From NCBI GenBank assembly GCA_025965815.1, contig JAOPWF010000311.1:1-6215 (forward strand): DNA of 6,215 bases, read 5' to 3'. Below the pieces are notes generated by a model that saw only the letters and a list, made by a program, of their open reading frames with translations, had not been told where the DNA came from and did no database searches. The position numbers were made by a program, and so were the translations under genes. This DNA comes from Mycobacterium sp. GTDB lineage: Bacteria; Actinomycetota; Actinomycetes; Mycobacteriales; Mycobacteriaceae. Position 1 is the first letter of the stretch. Each line of letters opens with the position of its first letter. Shown piece by piece: positions 1 to 4,821 of the stretch.

Positions 1-2093
1 ACCGTCGCCCGGATCACTGCACCGTGGAAGGCGGCCGCCAGGTCCGCCGCGGCGATGCCCGCGCGCAGACCTTCGGCCAGGCCCGCGATCACCGGCGCTG
101 GATCCAGCACACCGCCGGCGACGACAAAGTCGAGCGTGGTTCGGCCGGGGTCCCCGCCGCGGGCGAGGTGTTCGAGTTCGACAGCGGCCTGGCCCTCGTA
201 GCTGACCTCCTGGCAGACGCCGAGCAGGCTGGAGGCGGCGTCGAACAACCGGCCCATGCTCGTCGTCGTGACGCACCCGACACCCCGCGGAATCTGCTGC
301 GCCAGCACGTGGCGGCCGGTCGGACCGACGGCGCAGACCGGTGGGAGATCGGTGTCCCACCGCACCCCGGCCCGGTGCAGCAGGTCAAGGGCGATGCGTG
401 CGGGTTGGCGCACCGCGCCGTCGCCGCCGGGCAGTGCGAACGGCGCGAGATGTCCGACCCGGGTGAATCGGGTCGGGTCGGCGCCGATCGCCAGAAGCTC
501 ACCGCCCCAGATCGTTCCGTCGGTTCCGTAGCCGGTGCCGTCGTAGGTGACGGCCAGCATCGGGCTGCCCAGCCGACCATGCTCGGCCAGCAGCGACACG
601 GCGTGCGCGTGGTGGTGCTGCACCTGGCGGACGGTTCGCGAACCGCGGGCGCGTTCGGCCCAGCGGGTGGTCGCGTAGCCGGGGTGCAGATCGTAGGCAA
701 TCATGCCCGGACGACGGTCCGTCATGTGAGCCAGATGATCCAGCGCCATAGTGAAGCAGGACTGGGTCCGCGGGTCGGCCATGTCCCCCAGGTGCGACGA
801 CAGGTGTGCGTGCCCGTCGGAGGCCATCAGGCAGAAGGTCGTCTTGAGGTCACCACCGGTCGCGAGGATCACCGGCTCCTCCGGACCACCCTCGCCGCGC
901 GGCACCGACACCGGCAGCGGGGCGTAGCCGCGTGATCGCCGCAAGGGCAGCAGGTTGCCGTCGGCGTCGATGGTGAGCACCGAGTCCTCGCACGGCACAT
1001 GGATGGGGCGATCGTGGGTGAGCACCGCGTCGGCAAGGCCGTCGATCCAGGACAGGTCGCTGTCGCGGAACACGATCGGCGAGCCGCCCTTGTTGGCCGA
1101 GGTCATCACCAGCGGCGCCGGGTCCCCAGGGCCGCCGAGGCGGTCGAACAGCAGGCGGTGGATGGGCGAGTACGCGAGCATCACGCCCAGGTCCCCGAGG
1201 CCGGGGGCGACCTCATCGGCGACCGATCCGTCCCGCCGTGGCAGGAGCACGATGGGCGCCGCCGGCGATTGCAGCGCCGCGGCGGCTGCTGCACTGACAT
1301 GGGCGATCCGGCCCGCGGCCGTCACGTCGGCGGCCATCACCGCGAACGGCTTGGCGGGGCGGGTCTTACGGCGGCGCAACCGGGCCACGGCCGCCCGATC
1401 GTCGGCGCGGCAGGCCAGGTGATAGCCGCCGATGCCCTTGACCGTGACGATCAGTCCGTCGTCCAGGGCCCGCGCGGCGGCGCCGATCGGGTCCGCCTCC
1501 ACACCGGAACCTGTTCCGACGGGCCGCCAGGACAGTCGCGGGCCGCAGTCCGGGCAGGCGATCGTCTGCGCGTGGAAGCGTCGGTCGGTCGGGTCGTGGT
1601 ACTCCGCCGCGCAGGCCGGGCACATGGGGAAGCCGGCCATCGTGGTGGCCGGGCGGTCGTACGGCAGATCGGTGATAACGGTGTACCGGGGGCCGCAGTT
1701 GGTGCAGGTGATGAACGGGTGCCCGTGGCGGCGGTCGGCGGGGTCGCGCAGCTCGCGCAGACAGTCCGCACACATGGCGATGTCCGGTGGCACCAGGGTG
1801 CGCGTTTCGTCGCCCCCGCGGCTCTCGGTGATGTCAAAACCGCTGCTGCCCTGTGGATTCAGCTGTTCGAGGTGGACCTTGTCGATGCGCGCCATCGGTG
1901 GCGGACGGTGCCGGATGTCCGTCACTGCCGCGTCGACGTCCGCCGCGGCGCCCTCCAGCTCGCAATGCACCGACCCGGCGTCGTTGTAGACGAAGCCGCT
2001 CACGCCGTACGCGGCGGCGATCCGCGCGACCGCTGGGCGGAACCCGACGCCCTGAACGATGCCGGTGATATCGAGGCGCACCCGCACATTCAC
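1..2093 (-). CDS. hypF: Hydrogenase maturation carbamoyltransferase HypF (3' end outside window)
   Basis: HypF uses carbamoyl phosphate and ATP to make the carbamoyl group that it passes to HypE, where it becomes the cyanide ligands of the active-site iron of [NiFe]-hydrogenases; it acts in the cytoplasm. The frame is open for 697 codons, with all family domains in order. The N-terminal acylphosphatase domain has GIVQGVGFRP (residues 11-20, catalytic R19) and N37. Two zinc fingers follow with exact family spacing: C108xxC111, 18 residues, C130xxC133, 24 residues, C158xxC161, 18 residues, C180xxC183. The YrdC-like domain (about 200-390) has TSAN at 331-334. The Kae1-like domain has VQHHHAH at 491-497 and DGTGYG at 518-523. 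I estimate 50-70 C-terminal residues are missing. The start is the GTG at 2093, which puts R19 where the family expects it; GGTGA at 2098-2102, complementary to the 16S rRNA tail, lies 4 bases upstream. An in-frame TGA at 2109-2111 rules out a longer form. It diverges from hypA. Confidence 0.96.
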   Translation of the reverse strand, partial: MNVRVRLDITGIVQGVGFRPAVARIAAAYGVSGFVYNDAGSVHCELEGAAADVDAAVTDIRHRPPPMARIDKVHLEQLNPQGSSGFDITESRGGDETRTLVPPDIAMCADCLRELRDPADRRHGHPFITCTNCGPRYTVITDLPYDRPATTMAGFPMCPACAAEYHDPTDRRFHAQTIACPDCGPRLSWRPVGTGSGVEADPIGAAARALDDGLIVTVKGIGGYHLACRADDRAAVARLRRRKTRPAKPFAVMAADVTAAGRIAHVSAAAAAALQSPAAPIVLLPRRDGSVADEVAPGLGDLGVMLAYSPIHRLLFDRLGGPGDPAPLVMTSANKGGSPIVFRDSDLSWIDGLADAVLTHDRPIHVPCEDSVLTIDADGNLLPLRRSRGYAPLPVSVPRGEGGPEEPVILATGGDLKTTFCLMASDGHAHLSSHLGDMADPRTQSCFTMALDHLAHMTDRRPGMIAYDLHPGYATTRWAERARGSRTVRQVQHHHAHAVSLLAEHGRLGSPMLAVTYDGTGYGTDGTIWGGELLAIGADPTRFTRVGHLAPFALPGGDGAVRQPARIALDLLHRAGVRWDTDLPPVCAVGPTGRHVLAQQIPRGVGCVTTTSMGRLFDAASSLLGVCQEVSYEGQAAVELEHLARGGDPGRTTLDFVVAGGVLDPAPVIAGLAEGLRAGIAAADLAAAFHGAVIRAT

Positions 2094-2108
2094 CGGGTCA
2101 CCATCGGG

Positions 2109-2144
2109 TCATCGGACCGCAGACAAGGGTACAAAGGTGCTCAT
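2109..2144 (-). other. Possible 11-codon leader frame ahead of hypF
   Basis: On the minus strand an ATG at 2144 opens the frame MSTFVPLSAVR and ends at a TGA at 2109-2111. A strong Shine-Dalgarno core AGGAGG (2148-2153 on the plus strand, read in reverse) stands 3 bases upstream, a short spacing. The frame is the same as hypF and stops 15 bases before the hypF GTG. It could be a short leader whose translation feeds the hypF start by reinitiation, a relic of an older longer N-terminus closed by a stop, or a sequencing error. No family is recognised and I infer no function for the peptide. Confidence 0.35.
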
Positions 2145-2158
2145 GAACCTCCTGAGCA

Positions 2159-2206
2159 GTAACAACCACCCGCGTCAGTGGGCTGTCCGCGCGGGTCGGT
2201 AACAAC
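2159..2206. repeat. Direct repeat GTAACAAC, two copies, flanking an inverted repeat
   Basis: GTAACAAC occurs at 2159-2166 and again at 2199-2206, 40 bp apart start to start, close to four helical turns. Between the copies lies an inverted repeat with 7-base arms, ACCCGCG at 2168-2174 and CGCGGGT at 2190-2196, with a 15-base centre. The arrangement could be a regulator site or, in the hypF transcript, a leader stem. The repeats are seen directly; any role is inference. Confidence 0.5.
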
Positions 2207-2253
2207 AACGCTAGCCCCGCCCAGCGATGACGAATCACCTTTTCGCACAGATT

Positions 2254-2274
2254 TCCTGCGTTTTCTCCTGCGTT
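2254..2274. repeat. Tandem 9-mer TCCTGCGTT, 12-bp period
   Basis: TCCTGCGTT is found at 2254-2262 and 2266-2274, directly before the AT-rich TATTTATT. With a 12-bp period the copies lie on slightly rotated faces of the helix. The location about 80-100 bases upstream of hypA would suit an activator site or a promoter-proximal element. It may equally be chance. Confidence 0.35.
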
Positions 2275-2345
2275 ATTTATTCGGCGCGGCCATTCTGGCG
2301 CTATCCGTTGCAGTGCGTCACCAAGGAGGCGATCCCTACGAATCC

Positions 2346-2350
2346 GGTGA
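2346..2350 (+). promoter_or_regulatory. hypA ribosome binding site GGTGA
   Basis: GGTGA pairs with UCACC at the 3' end of 16S rRNA and stands 6 bases before the hypA GTG. The same 9-mer GGTGACCCG precedes both the hypA GTG (2346-2354) and the hypF GTG (minus strand, 2094-2102). This supports GTG as the start in both genes, despite a stronger purine tract further upstream of each. Confidence 0.5.
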
Positions 2351-2356
2351 CCCGCC

Positions 2357-2692
2357 GTGCATGAACTGTCGTTGTGCCATGCCATCGCGAATGTGGTCAG
2401 GCGCTCTGCGGATGGCCGCCACGTCGACATCGTGCGCGTCCAGGTCGGCGCCCTGCGCCAGGTCATGCCGGACACGCTGTCGTTCTGCTGGACCCTGGTC
2501 CGCGACCACGAGAGCATGCCCGGCGCCGAGCTGGAGCTCGAGCTGATCGCCGCCGAGGTGATGTGTCGCGTATGTGGCCAACACTCGGAAATCACCTCCC
2601 GCTGGTCGATACTGTGCCCAGAGTGCGAAAGCGACGACGTCCAGGTGCTTCGTGGCAACGAGTTTCTGGTGACTTCGCTTGACGTTTCATGA
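2357..2692 (+). CDS. hypA: Hydrogenase nickel insertion chaperone HypA
   Basis: HypA is a small cytoplasmic nickel- and zinc-binding protein that works with HypB to put nickel into the hydrogenase large subunit. The 111-residue product has the usual family length. It begins MHELS, with His2, the nickel ligand that requires this exact N-terminus. It ends with a zinc site C70xxC73, 13 residues, C87xxC90. Because His2 must follow the initiator residue, the GTG at 2357 is the start; an in-frame TGA at 2348-2350 blocks anything longer. hypB follows after 12 bases, so the two are surely cotranscribed. The neighbouring hhySL genes offer the obvious client enzyme. Nothing in the gene looks damaged. 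Confidence 0.96.
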   Translation: MHELSLCHAIANVVRRSADGRHVDIVRVQVGALRQVMPDTLSFCWTLVRDHESMPGAELELELIAAEVMCRVCGQHSEITSRWSILCPECESDDVQVLRGNEFLVTSLDVS

Positions 2693-2698
2693 AAGGTG
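2691..2698 (+). promoter_or_regulatory. hypB ribosome binding site
   Basis: GAAAGGTG starts inside the hypA stop codon and lies 6 bases before the ATG at 2705. It matches the mycobacterial 16S tail well (AAAGG core). It decides between ATG 2705 and an in-frame GTG at 2696, which falls inside this site and has none of its own. Confidence 0.65.
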
Positions 2699-2704
2699 TT
2701 CACC

Positions 2705-3511
2705 ATGGGTAGATTTCACCGGCACGACGACGGCACCGTGCACACCCACGACGGCGCTGACTCCGCTGACCCGGCTGTTCATGATCACGTTCACGACCAC
2801 GGTCACGAGACCGGTGATCACAGCGGTTACGACACCGGTTCGCAACGGGTGGACGTGCTCGAGGAGATCTTCGCCGAGAACGATGTACGCGCCGATTTCA
2901 ATCGTCAGGCGTTCGAGAGCAACGGGATCCGGGCGCTCAACCTGATGAGTTCGCCCGGTTCGGGGAAGACAACCGTGCTGGCGGCGACCCTCGACGAGTT
3001 CGCCGGCGACATCGCCGTCGGCGTCATCGAGGGCGACATCGCCACCGACCTGGACGCGGCAAAGCTCGGTGGCCGCGGAGCCCAGGTGTCGCTCTTGAAC
3101 ACCAGCAACGGTTTCGGCGGCGAATGCCACCTCGACGCGCCGATGGTCAACCGTGCGCTACAGCGCCTCGACCTGACCGGCCTGGACCTGGTGATCATCG
3201 AAAACGTCGGCAACCGGGTCTGCCCGGCCGAGTTCGACGTGGGCGAGCATGCCAAGGCGATGGTCTACTCGGTCACCGAGGGCGAGGACAAGCCGCTGAA
3301 GTATCCGGTGATGTTCCGGTCGGTGGATGTGGTGCTGCTCAACAAGATCGACCTCGTCCCGCATCTGGACGCCGACGTCGACGCCTATATCGCCAACGTG
3401 CGTCAGGTCAATCCCGCGGCGACGATCCTGCCGGTGAGCGCGCGCACCGGCGCAGGCATGCCCGCCTGGTTCGGTTGGCTGCGGCGGTTTGTCGATGAAC
3501 AGCCCGCCTGA
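2705..3511 (+). CDS. hypB: Hydrogenase nickel incorporation GTPase HypB with His-rich N-terminus
   Basis: HypB is a SIMIBI-class GTPase that, with HypA, drives nickel delivery to the hydrogenase large subunit. From the ATG at 2705 the product is 268 residues. Residues 1-39 are rich in histidine (10 His, many as HxH pairs), a segment that in other HypB proteins stores nickel; the CxxCGC high-affinity site of the E. coli type is absent. The GTPase domain has the P-loop SSPGSGKTT (82-90), EGDIATDLDA (109-118), the metal site C141-H142 within GECHLDA, ENVGN (166-170) and the guanine-specificity motif NKID (213-216). The region between the His-rich tail and the P-loop carries the usual family helix. 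It is the second gene of the hypAB pair. A non-coding gap of 237 bases with its own promoter candidate separates it from hhyS, so the structural genes may be controlled separately. Confidence 0.96.
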   Translation: MGRFHRHDDGTVHTHDGADSADPAVHDHVHDHGHETGDHSGYDTGSQRVDVLEEIFAENDVRADFNRQAFESNGIRALNLMSSPGSGKTTVLAATLDEFAGDIAVGVIEGDIATDLDAAKLGGRGAQVSLLNTSNGFGGECHLDAPMVNRALQRLDLTGLDLVIIENVGNRVCPAEFDVGEHAKAMVYSVTEGEDKPLKYPVMFRSVDVVLLNKIDLVPHLDADVDAYIANVRQVNPAATILPVSARTGAGMPAWFGWLRRFVDEQPA

Positions 3512-3526
3512 CCTCATACACCTTCT

Positions 3527-3546
3527 ACGCCACCGTTTGTGGGCGT
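3527..3546 (+). terminator. Weak hairpin after hypB, possible terminator
   Basis: ACGCCAC (3527-3533) can pair with GTGGGCGT (3539-3546) with one bulged base and a 5-base loop, 15 bases after the hypB stop. No U-tract follows, so it is not a classical intrinsic terminator, though mycobacterial terminators often lack one. It could also be a 3'-end stabilising stem or chance. Confidence 0.25.
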
Positions 3547-3614
3547 CTGGCCGAGGTTGTGACGACTCCAGATTGACGCGTACGCAACAGAGAAACAGTG
3601 CATATGACAAGACA

Positions 3615-3643
3615 TTGGCAACCCTGCACAAATCGTTGACAAC
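3615..3643 (+). repeat. Paired TTGRCAAC boxes 21 bp apart
   Basis: TTGGCAAC (3615-3622) and TTGACAAC (3636-3643) are spaced by 21 bp, two turns of the helix. The second lies in a small palindrome, CGTTG-A-CAACG (3634-3644), and contains the proposed -35 hexamer. A dimeric regulator on one face of the DNA would fit. The shared core resembles the GTAACAAC boxes between hypF and hypA, which is suggestive only. Confidence 0.4.
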
Positions 3644-3664
3644 GGCTGTGTGCCGGAGTAGACC
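3636..3664 (+). promoter_or_regulatory. Candidate housekeeping-type promoter for hhySL
   Basis: A perfect -35 hexamer TTGACA (3636-3641) is followed, after a 17-base spacer, by TAGACC (3659-3664), a weak -10 match that keeps the TA and central A but lacks the final T. Transcription would begin near 3670-3673, giving a leader of about 75 bases. The -10 lies within the left arm of the inverted repeat at 3652-3707. Spacing and the -35 are good; the -10 is the weak point. Confidence 0.45.
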
Positions 3665-3707
3665 CAGAAACTAGCGTCGCGCAAGTGGGCCGACGGTCGA
3701 CTCCGGC
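3652..3707. repeat. 13-bp inverted repeat (12 of 13 matched) over the hhyS promoter/leader
   Basis: GCCGGAGTAGACC (3652-3664) is the reverse complement of GGTCGACTCCGGC (3695-3707) except at one position (3660 against 3699). The loop is 30 bases. The left arm covers the proposed -10, and the right arm would lie in the transcribed leader. It could be a pair of operator half-sites bridged by a regulator, or an RNA stem if transcription starts further upstream. Confidence 0.6.
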
Positions 3708-3713
3708 GGCGCA

Positions 3714-3732
3714 GGGACCCCAGCCCGGTCCC
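3714..3732 (+). promoter_or_regulatory. Leader hairpin directly before the hhyS ribosome binding site
   Basis: GGGACC (3714-3719) pairs perfectly with GGTCCC (3727-3732) around a 7-base loop. The stem ends immediately before GGAAAG (3733-3738), the ribosome binding site 10 bases ahead of the hhyS ATG. It may keep that site open or modulate translation; with only six pairs it may also be incidental. Confidence 0.4.
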
Positions 3733-3748
3733 GGAAAGCAGCTGCAGC

Positions 3749-4804
3749 ATGCCAACGGAAGCAGCAGTCAAAGCGGAAGAAACGCTGATCCACGTTCTCT
3801 GGATCAACGCCGGTCTAAGTTGCGACGGCGATTCGGTGGCGTTGACTGCCGCCACCCAACCCAGTATCGAGGAGATCGCTCTCGGCGCACTGCCCGGACT
3901 CCCTCAGGTCGCCGTGCACTGGCCCCTGATCGACTTCGAATGCGGACCGAACGGGGGTGCCGACGACTTCCTGGAATGGTTCTTCAAAGCCGACCGCGGC
4001 GAACTCGAACCGTTCGTGCTGGTGGTCGAGGGATCGATTCCCAACGAACAATTGCACGACGAAGGCTATTGGTGCGGATTCGGAAACAATCCGGCCACCG
4101 GTCAGCCGATGACGACGAGCGAATGGCTCGACCGGCTGGCGCCCAAGGCCACCGCGATCGTCGCGGTGGGAACCTGCGCGACCTACGGCGGAATCCACGC
4201 GATGGCCGGCAACCCGACCGGAGCGATGGGTGTGCCGGACTATCTGGGGTGGGACTGGAAGAGCAAGGCGGGCATCCCCATTGTCTGCGTGCCCGGCTGC
4301 CCGATCCAACCGGACAACCTATCGGAGACACTGACCTATTTGCTGTACATGGCGACCGGCCAGGCTCCGATGATTCCGCTCGACGATGCCCTGCGACCGC
4401 AGTGGCTGTTCGGAGCGACCGTCCACGAGGGGTGCGATCGAGCCGGCTACTACGAGCAGGGCGATTTCGCCACTGAGTACGGATCGCCCAAATGCATTGT
4501 GAAGCTTGGCTGTTGGGGTCCCGTAGTGAAGTGCAACGTGCCCAAACGCGGCTGGATCAACGGCATCGGCGGATGCCCGAACGTCGGCGGAATCTGCATC
4601 GGGTGCACCATGCCCGGATTCCCGGACAAGTTCATGCCGTTCATGGACGAGCCACCGGGCGGCAAGCTGTCCACTACGGCATCCGGTCTCTACGGGTCGG
4701 TGATTCGCAATCTGCGCCATATCACGACACACACCGTCGACAAGGAACCACGCTGGCGGCATAAGGGTAAGAAGCTCGACACCGGCGCCACCCGGACCTG
4801 GTAG
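3749..4804 (+). CDS. hhyS: Group 1h (actinobacterial-type) [NiFe]-hydrogenase small subunit HhyS
   Basis: The small subunit passes electrons from the NiFe site through three iron-sulfur clusters toward the respiratory chain. The 351-residue protein matches the group 1h family throughout. Proximal-cluster ligands are probably C25 and D28 in the CDGDS motif, C143 (VGTCATYGG) and C184 (CVPGCPIQPDN); the aspartate in place of cysteine is the group hallmark, linked to oxygen insensitivity in the Ralstonia eutropha homologue. Distal-cluster ligands are probably H226, C229, C249 and C255. Medial-cluster ligands are probably C262, C276, C283 and C286; C276 takes the place usually held by proline, so a [4Fe-4S] medial cluster is expected. 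There is no twin-arginine signal and no membrane segment, unlike the exported group 1 enzymes, so the protein should stay in the cytoplasm or on the inner membrane face. The ATG at 3749 has GGAAAG 10 bases upstream. hhyL follows after 17 bases. Confidence 0.95.
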   Translation: MPTEAAVKAEETLIHVLWINAGLSCDGDSVALTAATQPSIEEIALGALPGLPQVAVHWPLIDFECGPNGGADDFLEWFFKADRGELEPFVLVVEGSIPNEQLHDEGYWCGFGNNPATGQPMTTSEWLDRLAPKATAIVAVGTCATYGGIHAMAGNPTGAMGVPDYLGWDWKSKAGIPIVCVPGCPIQPDNLSETLTYLLYMATGQAPMIPLDDALRPQWLFGATVHEGCDRAGYYEQGDFATEYGSPKCIVKLGCWGPVVKCNVPKRGWINGIGGCPNVGGICIGCTMPGFPDKFMPFMDEPPGGKLSTTASGLYGSVIRNLRHITTHTVDKEPRWRHKGKKLDTGATRTW

Positions 4805-4806
4805 CT

Positions 4807-4812
4807 AGGGAG
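4807..4812 (+). promoter_or_regulatory. hhyL ribosome binding site
   Basis: AGGGAG lies 9 bases before the ATG at 4822, in the 17-base gap after the hhyS stop. It fixes the hhyL start and shows that hhyL is translated from its own site within a shared hhySL transcript. Confidence 0.65.
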
Positions 4813-4821
4813 ATAAGTTCG

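Larger units (their letters stand above)
2094..2356. promoter_or_regulatory. Divergent hypF / hypA control region
   Basis: This non-coding stretch of 263 bases lies between two divergent starts, so promoters for both the hypF and hypAB units are expected here. It contains two direct copies of GTAACAAC (2159-2166, 2199-2206), an inverted repeat between them, a tandem repeat and an AT-rich patch at 2251-2281 that stands out from its GC-rich surroundings. TATTTA at 2274-2279 could serve as a -10 element for hypA, but I find no convincing -35 at the right distance. A strong AAGGAGG at 2323-2329 has no start codon at a usable distance: hypA begins 27 bases further on, with an in-frame TGA at 2348-2350 in between. 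No transcription start can be fixed from sequence alone. Confidence 0.55.
3512..3748 (+). promoter_or_regulatory. hhyS upstream control region
   Basis: This 237-base gap between hypB and hhyS has lower GC in its middle and holds no credible gene. It contains, in order, a weak hairpin after hypB, paired TTGRCAAC boxes, a promoter candidate, a long inverted repeat over the promoter and start region, and a short hairpin before the hhyS ribosome binding site. Such density of structure suggests that expression of the hydrogenase subunits is controlled here, apart from the maturation genes. Atmospheric-H2 hydrogenases of this type are known to rise on nutrient or carbon limitation in mycobacteria; which regulator binds here cannot be read from the sequence. 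Confidence 0.6.

Noticed and set aside
24..935. Long open frame on the plus strand (303 codons)
   Set aside because: It lies antisense to the well-supported hypF, and its product is low-complexity Arg/Gly/Ala-rich text typical of GC-rich shadow frames.
999..2162. Plus-strand open frame of 387 codons
   Set aside because: It is antisense to the N-terminal half of hypF, with no recognisable domain; the zinc fingers and acylphosphatase motifs are on the other strand.
2178..2546. Plus-strand frame with a hydrophobic stretch beginning in the hypF-hypA gap
   Set aside because: The apparent membrane-like segment comes from the AT-rich promoter patch, and the rest is a shifted reading of hypA.
2098..2706. 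Minus-strand open frame of 202 codons spanning hypA and the intergenic region
   Set aside because: It overlaps all of hypA in antisense, shows no motif, and would collide with the hypF start region.
2767..2820. Repetitive CACGA/CATGA runs as a DNA repeat
   Set aside because: They are explained by the coding of the His/Asp-rich N-terminus of HypB.
3573..3608. TTGACG followed by TATGAC as a second hhyS promoter
   Set aside because: The spacer would be 24 bases, too long for a normal sigma-70 type promoter.
3604..3639. 11-codon frame MTRHWQPCTNR upstream of hhyS
   Set aside because: It has no clear ribosome binding site and lies upstream of the likely transcription start.
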